Shown: positions 1 through 8,580, counted from the stretch's first letter. The stretch is DNA of 18,258 bases from Deltaproteobacteria bacterium (GCA_019308525.1 JAFDIC010000125.1:1-18258); one strand, 5' to 3'. Notes: a model not told the origin generated them from the letters alone. Made by a program: numbers and translations.

Positions 1-431
1 ACTTCTCTCAGGAGTAAGATTCAACGGGTACCCTTATCTAATCCCTTCCTGGGTCCAATTTCCCGCAGCTTGCTGCGTATGGTCATGTTCTATGCCCCTG
101 GATCTGTCATGGACTTTAAGGTATCCAGGAGCCAGGAGTCAGAAACCAGAAGAGCAGAATTCTGGCCAATGCTGAACCTAAATATATCACAGACATGTTG
201 CGGCAAACCGACATAAAGATTCTTCTGGCGGTAGAGCTGAATTCTGGCTTCTCAATGTCGTTGCTTGCTGCGGGGCAGTTCATTAACCCAGTCCACTACT
301 GTCCGGAAAAATCTAATGTCAAGTAAGATAACCGATTGAACTGACAGTAAATATCATGACAAAAAGTTGTCATCGACTTGAAAATCAATTTTGGGCCATA
401 ATCCCGGGGAATTTTCTGGGGGATATGCCTT
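1..431. other. Non-coding stretch upstream of the truncated transposase
   Basis: I see no gene here on either strand. It contains short inverted motifs: CGCAGC-TT-GCTGCG at 65-78, with the ten bases GCTTGCTGCG recurring at 263-272; CCAGAA/TTCTGG around 146-165; and TGACAA-AAAG-TTGTCA at about 358-373. These resemble debris of small dispersed repeats. The left end of the insertion sequence should lie in the last part, roughly 300-431, but without its right end I cannot identify a terminal inverted repeat or a target-site duplication. Confidence 0.5.
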
Positions 432-827
432 ATGTATTCAGGAAAACTGGTATTTTCTCAGTTGATGGACTCTCTACCCATGCATCGATTTCGTCAGTGC
501 GTAAAAAGGTCCAATGGTGACCATCATGTAAAATCATTCACATGCTTGGACCAGTTTCTTTGTATGGCTTTTGCTCAACTTTCATATCGAGAAAGCCTTC
601 GCGATATTGAGTCATGTATGAGGGCCATGCAGAGAAAGCTCTACCACTTGGGAATTCGAAGTAAGGTGTCCAGAAGCACCTTAGCCGACGCAAATGAAAA
701 AAGAGATTGGCGAATTCATGCCGATTTTGCACAGGTAACTCATAAGTATCGCAAGAGAACACGAAAGATTGTATCCGGAATTCCGCTACGCTCAACTCCG
801 GATACAATCTTTAGAGTTAGACTTTAG
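432..827 (+). pseudogene. Truncated IS4-type transposase (N-terminal DUF4372 region)
   Basis: The first ~102 codons (to about 737) read as the N-terminal part of IS4-like transposases carrying the DUF4372 domain. Recognisable stretches are VFSQLMDSLPMHRFRQCV, DQFLCMAFAQLSYRESL, KLYHLGIRSKVSRSTLA and DANEKRDWRIHADFAQ. Family members are about 370 residues long and have their DDE catalytic core further downstream, so this copy has lost its catalytic domain. After FAQV the reading frame runs through unrelated sequence, crosses the hairpin at 764-812 and stops antisense to the 3' end of aroA. It is a dead remnant. The deletion or rearrangement junction lies at about 737-764, directly behind the end of the aro operon. 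Confidence 0.85.
764..812. repeat. Perfect 16-bp inverted repeat just after aroA
   Basis: AAAGATTGTATCCGGA (764-779) and TCCGGATACAATCTTT (797-812) are perfect inverted copies around a 17-nt loop. The structure starts 5 nt beyond the aroA stop, so it would fold at the 3' end of the aro mRNA. On the minus strand it is followed by only TTTCG, so it is a poor intrinsic terminator but a good 3' stabilising hairpin. The loop (TTCCGCTACGCTC) resembles palindromic intergenic repeats common in Proteobacteria; that is an impression from memory, not a search result. Confidence 0.7.
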
Positions 828-2130
828 CCTTACCAGGATCATCCTTTCTTTTTTTGCATGTTTGCCTTTTCCGACAGCCGAACCAAGTCTGCCAGAGTTG
901 CCAGAAACCCGGGAAGGATTTGTCTACGCAATCCTTGTCTCCTATTATCAGGCCAGGGACCATAAGGGAAATAACGGCAAGACTCATCGCAATGCGGTGA
1001 TCCTCATGGGGATCCACCTGGACCCCCTTCAGGTCTCTTTGCGTGCCGGGCACGATAAGCCCATCCTCCAGTTCTTCCACCCTCACCCCCAGGCGCCTCC
1101 ATTCTGTGGCTATGCTACGGAGTCGGTCACTTTCCTTGTACCGCAAATGCCGGACATTTCGTATAACCGTCGCGCCCTTTGCAAAAGGCGCGATGGCGGC
1201 AAGGGTCGGGACCATGTCGGGCATCTCCCCCATATCAACTTGGACTCCAGAAAGTGGTTTTCCATGCACTGTCACCCTGTTCCCCTCCCTGACTATGGTG
1301 CAGCCCATTTGCCCAAGTATGTCCAGTAGTGCTATATCGCCTTGCAAGGTCGCGAAGGGGGCGATATTCTCAGTAGTCACGGTTCCTCCGGTCACGGCGG
1401 CCGCTGCCCAGAAATACGAAGCAGAAGACACGTCCCCTTCCACAGAGTAGTTCCTGGAGACATATCTTTGCCCTGGAGGGACCCTATAGTGGAAATCGCT
1501 CTTTCTCTCCACGTCGACACCAAACTCTTTCATTACCCCTACTGTGGCCCCGATGTATGGCCTCGACACCTGTTCTCCCAAGACGGTGAGCTCAAGACCC
1601 TTCTCCATGTATGGTCCTGCCAGGAGAAGTGAAGAGACATATTGACTGCTAACCCTGGCGGTGATTTCAACTGATCCCCCGGGGATACCCCTCGCTCTGA
1701 TCAGCACTGGAGGAAAGCCTTCGTTTCCTTGATAAACGGCTTGAACCCCCAGACTGCGCAAGGCCGTTATCAGATCTCCCACGGGTCTCAGGTTCATCCG
1801 GGATGATCCGGTGAGTAAATATTCTCCCTGCGCCAGAGCAAATGCGGATAAAAGGAACCTGTAGGTGGTCCCGGAATTGCCCAAGAAGACCTCCTTTTCT
1901 TTGCTGATTCTTGGGAAACGCGCGCCTGTGCCGAATACCCTCGTGCTCCGGCCCTCGAAGGATATCCTTGCGCCAATCTCCTTTAGGGCATTGGCGGTGA
2001 AAAGGGTATCTTCACATAGGAGCAGGTTGTCTATGACGCTTTCTCCTGATGCCAGGGCCGCTGCAATAAGGGCCCTGTGTGAGAGGCTCTTGGAACCTGG
2101 AATCTTTATGCTGCCATAAACAGGTCGCAT
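817..2130 (-). CDS. aroA: 3-phosphoshikimate 1-carboxyvinyltransferase (EPSP synthase)
   Basis: Transfers the enolpyruvyl group of PEP to shikimate-3-phosphate in the sixth shikimate step; cytoplasmic. The 437-residue length is normal. The N-terminal PGSKSLSHRA block (residues 11-20, with Lys14 and Arg19) binds substrate. GNSGTTYRF (84-92) is the PEP-loop signature. SSQYVSSLLLAGPY, the DMVPTLAAIAPFAKG region, LRYKESDRL and the C-terminal DPHEDHRIAMSLAV block are all conserved. The normal end of the family, VDKSFPGFW, is followed by about 25 extra residues rich in Lys/Arg, ending at the hairpin downstream. It is the last gene of the aro operon, 19 nt after aroE. The ATG has only a weak purine-rich site upstream, so it probably depends on translation of aroE. 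Confidence 0.96.
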   Translation of the reverse strand: MRPVYGSIKIPGSKSLSHRALIAAALASGESVIDNLLLCEDTLFTANALKEIGARISFEGRSTRVFGTGARFPRISKEKEVFLGNSGTTYRFLLSAFALAQGEYLLTGSSRMNLRPVGDLITALRSLGVQAVYQGNEGFPPVLIRARGIPGGSVEITARVSSQYVSSLLLAGPYMEKGLELTVLGEQVSRPYIGATVGVMKEFGVDVERKSDFHYRVPPGQRYVSRNYSVEGDVSSASYFWAAAAVTGGTVTTENIAPFATLQGDIALLDILGQMGCTIVREGNRVTVHGKPLSGVQVDMGEMPDMVPTLAAIAPFAKGATVIRNVRHLRYKESDRLRSIATEWRRLGVRVEELEDGLIVPGTQRDLKGVQVDPHEDHRIAMSLAVISLMVPGLIIGDKDCVDKSFPGFWQLWQTWFGCRKRQTCKKRKDDPGKAKV

Positions 2131-2149
2131 AACTTCTTTTCATCCCATC

Positions 2150-2971
2150 TCATTTTCCGACGGCACGCAGCACGGCCCTTTTCATGATCTCTAAAGGTGC
2201 TTTTACACCGGCCCAGAGTCTGAACTGCTCCGCCCCTTGATAAAGAAACATATCGAGGCCGCTGATCGTTGTGCACCCCCTATCCTTTGCAATCCTCAAG
2301 AGCTTCGTTTCAGTGGGATTGTAGATGATGTCCATTACAAGGGTCCCCTTCCCAAGAATTCCCGGGGGGATGGGGCTGATATTCACTTGTGCTTGTGGAT
2401 ACATACCCTGAGGGGTAGTCTGGATCAAAATGTCCGTTTCAATGCTTCCTAAGTCCGCCAGAGGAATAAACTCACATTCCAAGTCGGAAGCCAGCCTCTG
2501 CCCTCGATCTTTACCCCGGTTTGCAATGGTTAAAAAGGTCCCTCGTTCCTTCAGTGCGAAGCCGATGGCCCTTGCGGCCCCTCCGGCTCCGATGATCAGG
2601 CACCTCTTGCCTGAAAGCCTTGTTTTGGCCTCCAGGGCCTTCAAAGCCCCAAAGGCATCAGTATTGTACCCAAGAAGATGTCCGCCCCTGTTGACCAGGG
2701 TATTTACTGCGCCGATCTTCTCTGCGAGATCATCAACCTGGTCCAGGAATGGAATAACAGTGGTTTTATGGGGGATCGTAATGCTCATTCCCTTTATGTC
2801 CAACGCTCTCACGGCCCTGATACAACCCTCTAAGTCCTGTGTTTCAAAGGCCAGGTAGACTGCGTTGATGCCCGAATGGAAAAAAGCCGCGTTATGCATG
2901 GCAGGCCCGAGGGTATGGGACAAGGGATAGCCCGCCACACCATAAAGGCTGGTCGAGGAATCAATCTTCAT
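2150..2971 (-). CDS. aroE: Shikimate 5-dehydrogenase (NADP-dependent)
   Basis: Reduces 3-dehydroshikimate to shikimate; 273 residues, the usual size. The N-terminal substrate domain has catalytic Lys69 (TIPHKTT) and Asp105 (YNTDAFGA). The dinucleotide loop is GAGGAARAI (128-136), followed by NRGKDR, and Gln245 lies in MFLYQGAEQF. In the shikimate-binding loop, the usual H-S-x-S-P reads H19-T-L-G-P23. The first hydroxyl residue is kept as Thr, but the second Ser is replaced by Gly. Whether this changes specificity cannot be told here; the gene's place between aroD and aroA argues that it is the working AroE. Its ATG overlaps the aroD stop (ATGA), so the two are translationally coupled. Confidence 0.95.
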   Translation of the reverse strand: MKIDSSTSLYGVAGYPLSHTLGPAMHNAAFFHSGINAVYLAFETQDLEGCIRAVRALDIKGMSITIPHKTTVIPFLDQVDDLAEKIGAVNTLVNRGGHLLGYNTDAFGALKALEAKTRLSGKRCLIIGAGGAARAIGFALKERGTFLTIANRGKDRGQRLASDLECEFIPLADLGSIETDILIQTTPQGMYPQAQVNISPIPPGILGKGTLVMDIIYNPTETKLLRIAKDRGCTTISGLDMFLYQGAEQFRLWAGVKAPLEIMKRAVLRAVGK

Positions 2972-3669
2972 GTAGAAAGTATCTCCATTATTCGTTTCAT
3001 TTCCCGGGCAGGGATTTGCCCGTCCGCTGACTCCAGGCCTTCTTCCAGGGAGGCAAAAGTGAGGTGACCCCCGAGCAAGGGGGAGGCGATCCTGCTGATG
3101 CGGCCCAGGGGACCCATGCAGAAAGCTATCACCCTTATACCAGCCTCCTTTGCTGATGATACAAGGTCCAGCATCCTGAGATTATCCTCGGGTCTTCGTG
3201 CCATGGTCACGATTTTTGCGATGTCTGCACCGGTTGCTGCCAGTCTCTGGAGGGTGTCTTCGAGGATGGCCGGGGAGGGAGTACCATATGTCAAGTGTGT
3301 GGACACAATGATGGTGGTATTACCTCTCTTCGTGAGGATCGTATCCCTGAGTTGGGGTGGCATGCCGTATTCCACGTCCACGTAATCAACACCAATGGAA
3401 ATTGCTTCCAATAGGTACCTCGTCTGAAGTTCATAGTTTGCCGTCCCATGCCCCCCTTCTTTTTTCGAGCGGTAGGTGATGATGACAGGCCTGATGGTTG
3501 TTCTTATCATTCTCTCAAGGTCGAGGGATTCCATCGCATCAAGTCTGAACTCTATTACATCTGCCAGGCCAGTAGCCCTGATGGTCATTCTTAGGGCCTC
3601 GTCCGTATTCTTTGCCATTATTGGGATACAAATCATTGTTTTCATGTCCACCATGACCGGGACGTTCAA
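2968..3669 (-). CDS. aroD: 3-dehydroquinate dehydratase, type I
   Basis: Dehydrates 3-dehydroquinate to 3-dehydroshikimate through a Schiff base. With the start used here the protein is 233 residues. Type I active-site residues are visible: Glu40 and Arg42 in EFRLD, the EGG segment, His125 in STHLTYGTP, the Schiff-base Lys152 in DIAKIVTMA, MGPLGRISR, and the GQ of ADGQIPARE. I chose a TTG start at 3669 because AAGGAG lies 9 nt before it and TTG overlaps the pheA stop (TTGA). An upstream GTG at 3690 would sit in front of that ribosome site, and the ATGs at 3654 and 3645 lack a clear one. The first ~10 residues are therefore uncertain. The 3' end overlaps aroE by 4 nt. Confidence 0.93.
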   Translation of the reverse strand: MNVPVMVDMKTMICIPIMAKNTDEALRMTIRATGLADVIEFRLDAMESLDLERMIRTTIRPVIITYRSKKEGGHGTANYELQTRYLLEAISIGVDYVDVEYGMPPQLRDTILTKRGNTTIIVSTHLTYGTPSPAILEDTLQRLAATGADIAKIVTMARRPEDNLRMLDLVSSAKEAGIRVIAFCMGPLGRISRIASPLLGGHLTFASLEEGLESADGQIPAREMKRIMEILST

Positions 3670-4718
3670 TCCATCTTCTCCTTGTAACACCCGATGATCT
3701 TAAGATCCGTACTGACTTCCTTCACCCTTTCAAGAGAATGAGTCACCTTTTCGTCCCTTACCGATCCCATGAAGTCCAGGAAGAAGGCGTAGTCCCCCGG
3801 TTCATGGGGTATGGATTCGATCCTTGTGAGGTTAATTCCCCCCCTGGCGAAGATCTCCAATACTTTGAAAAGGGTCCCGGCCTTATGTTCAGTGGAAAAC
3901 ACTATCGAACACTTGTCGCCTTCCTCCCCGGTTGCCTCTTTCGCGAGCACAAGGAATCTCGTCCGGTTTCTTACATGGTCTTCGATGTTTTCCTTGATGA
4001 TTTTCAGATCATAGAGCTCAGCGCAAAGTCTGCTCGCAATAGCAGCAGAGCCCCTTGGCCTTTGTTCCATCAACATCTTTGCCGCCCCGGCAGTGTCGTA
4101 ATACTGCACAGGCTCAAGCCTATTCCTTTTGAGGAAGTTTCGAGCCTGGGCAAGGGCCTGGGGGTGCGAATAAACCGTGCGTATTTCCCTGTAGTCTGTT
4201 TCCGGTAGTGCCAGGAGACAGAGATTGATCGGAAGCTCTATAGCACCCACGACCCGCAACTCCGTGCTGATTACAAGCCTGTTCACCTGTTCCACAGAAC
4301 CTCCAAGGGTGTTTTCCACGGGGACTATACCGAAATCCGAGAGGCCCGATTCGACCATTTCAAAGACCCCGCTGAAGTCATCACAGGGGATGGGGCTCAG
4401 GTCGCGGTTCCATTTTCGTGCAGCCACTTCACCGTAAGCTCCGTGTTCTCCCTGGAATGCTATGATCTTATATCCCTGCTCTTGCAACCTTTTGCTTTCT
4501 TTTAGGATTTCAAGATAGATGTCCTCTATGAATTCCCTGTCCAGGAGTCCCCTAGCCCTTTCCCTGACCGATTGCAAGAGGGCCTTTTCCCTTTCCCGAT
4601 CCTCGATCCTGGTCTTGAACTTCCTGGCCATCAGGGCATATTCCATCCTGTCATTCAGGAGCCTGATGATCCTGGAGTCAATGTGGTCTATTTGTTTCCT
4701 GATCCTTTCCAGACTCAT
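3666..4718 (-). CDS. pheA: Bifunctional chorismate mutase / prephenate dehydratase (P-protein)
   Basis: Converts chorismate to prephenate and then phenylpyruvate, the committed steps to phenylalanine. It is 350 residues in three domains. Residues 1-85 are an AroQ-type chorismate mutase helix bundle (RKQIDHIDSRIIRLLNDR). Residues 85-260 are prephenate dehydratase with FQGEHGAYGE, VENTLGGSV, YSHPQALAQ and the catalytic TRF motif (NRTRFLVL). Residues 271-345 are a C-terminal ACT domain (GINLTRIESIP) expected to bind Phe. The GALV and ESRP motifs of the E. coli regulatory domain appear as AGTL (280-283) and ESIP (301-304), so feedback inhibition may differ. A clear GGAGGT site lies 6 nt before the ATG, 27 nt after aroB. 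Its presence explains why this operon carries a Phe attenuator. Confidence 0.96.
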   Translation of the reverse strand: MSLERIRKQIDHIDSRIIRLLNDRMEYALMARKFKTRIEDREREKALLQSVRERARGLLDREFIEDIYLEILKESKRLQEQGYKIIAFQGEHGAYGEVAARKWNRDLSPIPCDDFSGVFEMVESGLSDFGIVPVENTLGGSVEQVNRLVISTELRVVGAIELPINLCLLALPETDYREIRTVYSHPQALAQARNFLKRNRLEPVQYYDTAGAAKMLMEQRPRGSAAIASRLCAELYDLKIIKENIEDHVRNRTRFLVLAKEATGEEGDKCSIVFSTEHKAGTLFKVLEIFARGGINLTRIESIPHEPGDYAFFLDFMGSVRDEKVTHSLERVKEVSTDLKIIGCYKEKMD

Positions 4719-4745
4719 TCCTTACCTCCGTCCTCTGAACCTGAT

Positions 4746-5777
4746 TCAAGTAAAGCTTCTAAGGAAATCAAAGAGTTCTTCCAGATGCACCTCTTCTACG
4801 ACTGCATCGCCGACACCCTGCAAAAATACAAAATGGATTTTCTCCTTTTCCCTCTTCTTGTCCTTTCCGACACCCTCGAAAAGGGCATCGATATCGTAGC
4901 AATCCAATGCGGTCGGCAGGCCGAGGTTTCCCAGGAGTTTCTGAATTCTGTTTACTTCTTCCTCGCCGAGGTAGCCCTTCTCCTGGGAGAATCTTGCCGC
5001 AAAACACATACCAACACTGACCGCTTCCCCGTGGGGAATGCCGGTAGATTTTTCGATCGCGTGCCCAAGGGTATGTCCGAAGTTGAGTTTCCTTCGAATC
5101 CCCGTCTCCCTCTCATCTCTCTTTACTATTTCAGTTTTTATCACCAGGGAATCATGGATTATCTTCTCCATTCTTCTTCTATCCAACTTGAGCACGTCCT
5201 CCAGGTTCCTCTCAAGATGGGAAAAGAGGCTTGCGTCTCCAATCAAGGCATGTTTCACGACTTCCGCAAACCCGTTGGAGATTTCCGTCCTGGGGAGTGT
5301 CCGAAGGAGGCCGGTGTCGCAGATTACGAAATCGGGCTGGTTGAACGTGCCGATTATGTTCTTATATCCGTCAAGATTGACACCGTTCTTTCCACCCACA
5401 CTGGCATCGACCTGGGACAACAGCGTGGAGGGCACAAATCCGAACCGCAGGCCCCGCAGATAGGTAGTAGCAACAAATCCCGTGATATCACAAACTATGC
5501 CTCCGCCTATCCCGATCAGGAAGGAAGATCGATCAACCTCCATTTCTGCGAGCCTCCTGTAGATGTCCAGGACAGTATCCAGGCTCTTTACCCTCTCACC
5601 GCTATCGATCTCGATCAACCTACAGGGGGGAAATTGGGGACCATGGAGACGCCTTACGTTGGCATCGGAAAGAATCACAGCATTCTCTCCAGGAATGTAG
5701 TTTGGTAGCGATCGGAGAGACTCACCCAGATATACGGTGCTGTTGCTCCTTGCCCCCGGAATCTTCAAGCTTCTCAC
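4746..5777 (-). CDS. aroB: 3-dehydroquinate synthase
   Basis: Cyclises DAHP to 3-dehydroquinate using NAD+ and a divalent metal; 343 residues. Conserved blocks in order are the NAD-binding [21 protein letters not shown] (around 88-109), [14 protein letters not shown] (121-134) and [10 protein letters not shown] with metal ligand Glu172. NFGHTLGHA and [11 protein letters not shown] supply His235 and His249. The start is GTG, in the overlap GTGA with the aroF stop codon, with GGAG about 8 nt upstream. This indicates translational coupling to the DAHP synthase that makes its substrate. The C-terminal helical domain is complete. Confidence 0.95.
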   Translation of the reverse strand: MRSLKIPGARSNSTVYLGESLRSLPNYIPGENAVILSDANVRRLHGPQFPPCRLIEIDSGERVKSLDTVLDIYRRLAEMEVDRSSFLIGIGGGIVCDITGFVATTYLRGLRFGFVPSTLLSQVDASVGGKNGVNLDGYKNIIGTFNQPDFVICDTGLLRTLPRTEISNGFAEVVKHALIGDASLFSHLERNLEDVLKLDRRRMEKIIHDSLVIKTEIVKRDERETGIRRKLNFGHTLGHAIEKSTGIPHGEAVSVGMCFAARFSQEKGYLGEEEVNRIQKLLGNLGLPTALDCYDIDALFEGVGKDKKREKEKIHFVFLQGVGDAVVEEVHLEELFDFLRSFT

Positions 5778-6634
5778 GATGCCATCTCCAGGGGAGCCTT
5801 TTCTCTCCCGTGATTCTTATTGATCTCCTTCATGTATGCACCCAGAAGAGTGATCTTTTTCATCATGCCTGAAAACATTTCAGGTGACATAGCCTGGTCT
5901 TTATCACACAATGCTTCGCCGGGATTGCAGTGCACCTCCACCATGATCCCATCGGCCCCCGCTGTCACGGCGGCAAGGCTCATGGGCTGAATCATGCTTA
6001 ACCTTCCGGTCCCGTGGGATGGATCTACGACTATGGGCAAGTGCGAGACCTCTTTGACTGCTGGTACGATGCTCAAGTCCAGGGTATTCCTTGTATAGGT
6101 CTCAAAGGTCCTGATCCCTCGCTCACAGAGGATCACGTTTGGATTCCCTGCGGCCAAGATGTATTCGGCGCAATTGAGCCATTCTTTCAGGGTGGAATGC
6201 ATTCCCCTTTTTAGGAGCACCGGTCTATCCGTCTTGCCCACTTCCTTGAGCAGAGAAAAGTTTTGCATGTTCCTTGTGCCGATCTGCAATACGTCGGCGT
6301 ATTCCGACACCCATGATACATCTCGGGGGTCGGTCACCTCGGTGACAACGGGTAGGCCTGTCTCCTTCCTCGCCTTTTCAAGGATTTTGAGCCCCTCCAG
6401 GCCCAGACCCTGGAAATCGTAAGGAGAGGTTCGGGGTTTGAAAGCCCCTCCCCTCAACATGTGGGCTCCGGCAGCCTTGACCTTTTCCGCGGTTTCGAGC
6501 ATCTGCCTTTCGCTCTCCACGCTGCATGGACCGGCGATCACAACGAAACCTTGGCCCACCCTTACATCGCCTATGCTGACTACCGTCTTTTTTCTCCTCT
6601 TGCCGTTCAAGGAACTGAGCCTGAGATGATTCAT
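5774..6634 (-). CDS. aroF: 3-deoxy-7-phosphoheptulonate (DAHP) synthase, AroAI-beta/KDO8P-like type
   Basis: Condenses PEP and erythrose-4-phosphate, the first shikimate step. At 286 residues it is the short type. Visible motifs are IAGPCSVES (33-41, metal-ligand Cys37), [16 protein letters not shown] (61-76), [33 protein letters not shown] (His207) and MVEVHCNP (Glu233), plus an Asp in CDKDQ. Only ~25 residues precede the barrel. It thus lacks both the N-terminal ferredoxin-like/ACT regulatory domain of the Thermotoga enzyme and a fused chorismate mutase. I infer it may be feedback-insensitive, leaving control to transcription and to PheA. GAGGAGG lies 8 nt before the ATG, and the gene starts 17 nt after aroC. 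The symbol follows common usage for this family (also called aroG or aroA). Confidence 0.94.
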   Translation of the reverse strand: MNHLRLSSLNGKRRKKTVVSIGDVRVGQGFVVIAGPCSVESERQMLETAEKVKAAGAHMLRGGAFKPRTSPYDFQGLGLEGLKILEKARKETGLPVVTEVTDPRDVSWVSEYADVLQIGTRNMQNFSLLKEVGKTDRPVLLKRGMHSTLKEWLNCAEYILAAGNPNVILCERGIRTFETYTRNTLDLSIVPAVKEVSHLPIVVDPSHGTGRLSMIQPMSLAAVTAGADGIMVEVHCNPGEALCDKDQAMSPEMFSGMMKKITLLGAYMKEINKNHGREKAPLEMAS

Positions 6635-6651
6635 TTCATCTGCCTCCTCGT

Positions 6652-7713
6652 CTATTCAAATGACTTCACTGCCTTGGATCTCAAATAGTGGTCTGCAATG
6701 ACAATTGAAACCATTGCCTCCAGGACCGGGACTATGCGAGGTACGGCCGAGGCATCAAACCTGCCCGAGATCCTCAGTCTTGCGGGCCTTCCGGACCGGT
6801 CAATGGTATCCTGCTCAATGGAGATGGAAGAGATCGGTTTGATTGCCGCCCTGAGCATAATTTCTTCCCCGTTCGATATGCCTCCCAGTATCCCCCCGGC
6901 CCTGTTCGTCCTGAATCCACCTGGGTCGATAGGGTCATTGTTTGACGAGCCCGTCAGCCTCGCGGACTCAAAACCTGCCCCAATCTCGACACCTTTTACC
7001 GCTCCGACAGACATCACGGCCTTGGCGATATCTGCATCCAGCTTGTCAAATACCGGTTCTCCAAGCCCGGCAGGACAACCCGTTATGCGCACCTCCACTA
7101 TACCACCCAAAGAATCTCCCTCTTCTCTGGCCCTGGCCAAGGCCTTCTCCATCTGTTTCGCTGCGAGCGGATCCGGACAGTAGAGGGGGTTGCTTTCAAT
7201 ATCTTCGAGATTGAGGTCCTTTACCCTGATACCCCCTAGTTCCATCGTATAGGCAATTGTCCTGACACCCAAAGGTTCGATAATTTTCTTGGCAACTACC
7301 CCGGCCGCTACCCTGGCCGCGGTCTCGCGGGCAGATGCCCTGCCACCGCCCCTGAAATCAAAGTGGCCGTATTTCCTGAAATAGGTATAGTCCGCATGGC
7401 CCGGGCGAAAGAGTTCTCTGATGAGCTCGTAGGGCCTGCTGTCCACGTCAATATTCCTAATGAAAAGGGCTATAGGGGCACCGGTTGTCTTCCCTTCAAA
7501 GACCCCGGAAAGTATTTCAACATCGTCTTTTTCCATCCTTGGGGAATCACCGGCGTGCCTTCCAGGGCTTCTCCGTGCCATGTCCCCGGCAAAGTCCCCG
7601 GATTCCAGGGCAATTAGAGGGGGGCAGCCGTCGATTACCACCCCTATCCCCTTTCCGTGGGACTCGCCAAAGGTCGTTATCCTGAAGATCTCCCCGAAAG
7701 AGTTTCCGGACAT
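6652..7713 (-). CDS. aroC: Chorismate synthase
   Basis: Eliminates phosphate from EPSP to give chorismate, using reduced FMN. Family signatures are [10 protein letters not shown] near the N-terminus (with the first catalytic His), [14 protein letters not shown] (second His), [17 protein letters not shown] and [19 protein letters not shown]. The last is usually RHDPC, so His-to-Phe and Pro-Cys-to-Ala-Ser changes are present while the Asp is kept. I placed the start at the ATG at 7713 because family members begin MSGN(S/T)FG and a GGAAAGG site lies upstream inside the aroK tail. The alternative ATG at 7731 would add six residues and overlap aroK. The chosen start leaves 4 nt after the aroK stop. 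About 353 residues, normal length. Confidence 0.95.
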   Translation of the reverse strand: MSGNSFGEIFRITTFGESHGKGIGVVIDGCPPLIALESGDFAGDMARRSPGRHAGDSPRMEKDDVEILSGVFEGKTTGAPIALFIRNIDVDSRPYELIRELFRPGHADYTYFRKYGHFDFRGGGRASARETAARVAAGVVAKKIIEPLGVRTIAYTMELGGIRVKDLNLEDIESNPLYCPDPLAAKQMEKALARAREEGDSLGGIVEVRITGCPAGLGEPVFDKLDADIAKAVMSVGAVKGVEIGAGFESARLTGSSNNDPIDPGGFRTNRAGGILGGISNGEEIMLRAAIKPISSISIEQDTIDRSGRPARLRISGRFDASAVPRIVPVLEAMVSIVIADHYLRSKAVKSFE

Positions 7714-7717
7714 TTCA

Positions 7718-8239
7718 TCAAGCCTTTCCATTCAGGTGCTTCACGATTGAATTTGCCGCTTCCTCCGGCGTGATAAGCGTTGTATCCACTTCGTAGTTAG
7801 CCGTGTTTTCGTACAAGGGCTTCCTGGACTCGAGGACAGTATCGAATTCGTCGATAGGGTCCGATCCGGTCAAAGAGGGCCTGGAACACTCAGAACCTTC
7901 TTGTCCCTTAAGCCGTTCTTTCATAATGGCCGAATCAGCTCTCAGCCATACAAGGAAGCCGTTGGTCTTGAGGTTGATCAAGTTTTCGGTATCAAGGACT
8001 ACTCCGCCTCCCGTAGCTACGACGAGGCCATCTAGTCTTGAGATTTTTCTAATCAGTTCCCTTTCCAATTCCCGGAAACAGTCCCAGCCGTTTTCCAGGA
8101 CAATGGAACTTATGGACCGACCCGTAAGCTCTCCTATCATTTGGTCCGTGTCCACAAATCTGCGGCCCATTTTGCGTGCAAGGATCCTTCCCACTGTCGT
8201 CTTACCGCTGCAACGATATCCCAAGAGCACGATGTTCAT
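7718..8239 (-). CDS. aroK: Shikimate kinase
   Basis: Phosphorylates shikimate at O3 with ATP; 173 residues. The P-loop is GYRCSGKTT near the N-terminus. It is followed by the shikimate-binding Asp in FVDTDQMI, Arg in CFRELERE, the GGG of VVATGGGVV, the lid with RPSL, and the adenine-binding SRKPLYENTANYEVDT region. I start at the ATG at 8239 because homologues begin a few residues before the P-loop; an ATG at 8266 in the same frame would add nine residues, and the upstream sequences do not decide clearly. It is the first gene of the aro operon, 374 nt behind the leader terminator. That gap holds two REPINs and would be transcribed as part of the mRNA leader. Confidence 0.93.
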   Translation of the reverse strand: MNIVLLGYRCSGKTTVGRILARKMGRRFVDTDQMIGELTGRSISSIVLENGWDCFRELERELIRKISRLDGLVVATGGGVVLDTENLINLKTNGFLVWLRADSAIMKERLKGQEGSECSRPSLTGSDPIDEFDTVLESRKPLYENTANYEVDTTLITPEEAANSIVKHLNGKA

Positions 8240-8340
8240 GGATCCAATCCCATCCGTCCAATCCATGCCAGAAATCCCCCCTTGGACTGAGATGACCGTG
8301 TCACCGGATTTCCACCGACATGGTCGGCTAGCGCCATAAT

Positions 8341-8418
8341 TGATCGCGACTGAAAGTCGCTCCTACAGCAGGATGACACGCCACATAGCCCTGTAGGAGC
8401 AAGGTCCTCCTTGCGATC
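8341..8418. repeat. REPIN copy 1 (two inverted REP-like palindromes)
   Basis: The outer halves pair as GCTCCTACAG (8359-8368) and CTGTAGGAGC (8391-8400). Each half carries its own small palindrome: GCGACT-gaa-AGTCGC on the left, and GCAAGG with CCTTGC on the right. Each half read outward begins GTAGGAGC, the layout of REP sequences and REP doublets (REPINs) that are spread by RAYT-type REP-associated tyrosine transposases. No RAYT gene is in the window. It lies in the transcribed leader of the aro operon. Confidence 0.75.
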
Positions 8419-8442
8419 CCATATCCCGCGTTACCTGAAGGA

Positions 8443-8519
8443 ATCGCCACTAAAAGCGGCTCCTACAAGGGATAATACATGGCAATCTCCCTTGTAGGAG
8501 CAAGGTCCTCCTTGCGATC
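8443..8519. repeat. REPIN copy 2 (two inverted REP-like palindromes)
   Basis: Same architecture as the copy at 8341-8418. A 13-bp perfect inverted repeat, GCTCCTACAAGGG (8459-8471) and CCCTTGTAGGAGC (8489-8501), encloses a 17-nt loop. The right-hand 27 nt (8493-8519) are identical to 8392-8418. The left-hand palindrome differs (CCACT/AGCGG in place of CGACT/AGTCG), and the loop sequence is unrelated. Where the two copies differ in the main stem, both sides changed together (G-C to A-T), so pairing is kept. Confidence 0.75.
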
Positions 8520-8552
8520 AAGAGATCAGGGCGGGAGTTATTGGCTATCGGT

Positions 8553-8580
8553 TACTCGTCACTTGCTACTCGTCGCTCGC
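8553..8580. repeat. Two tandem copies of a 14-nt unit
   Basis: TACTCGTCACTTGC (8553-8566) is followed directly by TACTCGTCGCTCGC (8567-8580), identical at 12 of 14 positions. It lies between the REPINs and the aro leader terminator. I see no function; it is probably simple-repeat debris. Confidence 0.5.

Noticed and set aside
769..1329. 186-aa plus-strand reading frame opposite aroA
   Set aside because: It starts inside the palindrome and runs antisense to the conserved aroA C-terminal half; no recognisable protein.
4572..5708. 378-aa plus-strand reading frame opposite aroB/pheA
   Set aside because: It is antisense to two clearly conserved genes, shows no family features, and is a codon-bias shadow.
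8341..8519. CRISPR-like repeat pair
   Set aside because: Only two units, each internally palindromic with unequal spacing and different left halves; the structure is that of REP doublets, and no cas genes are present.
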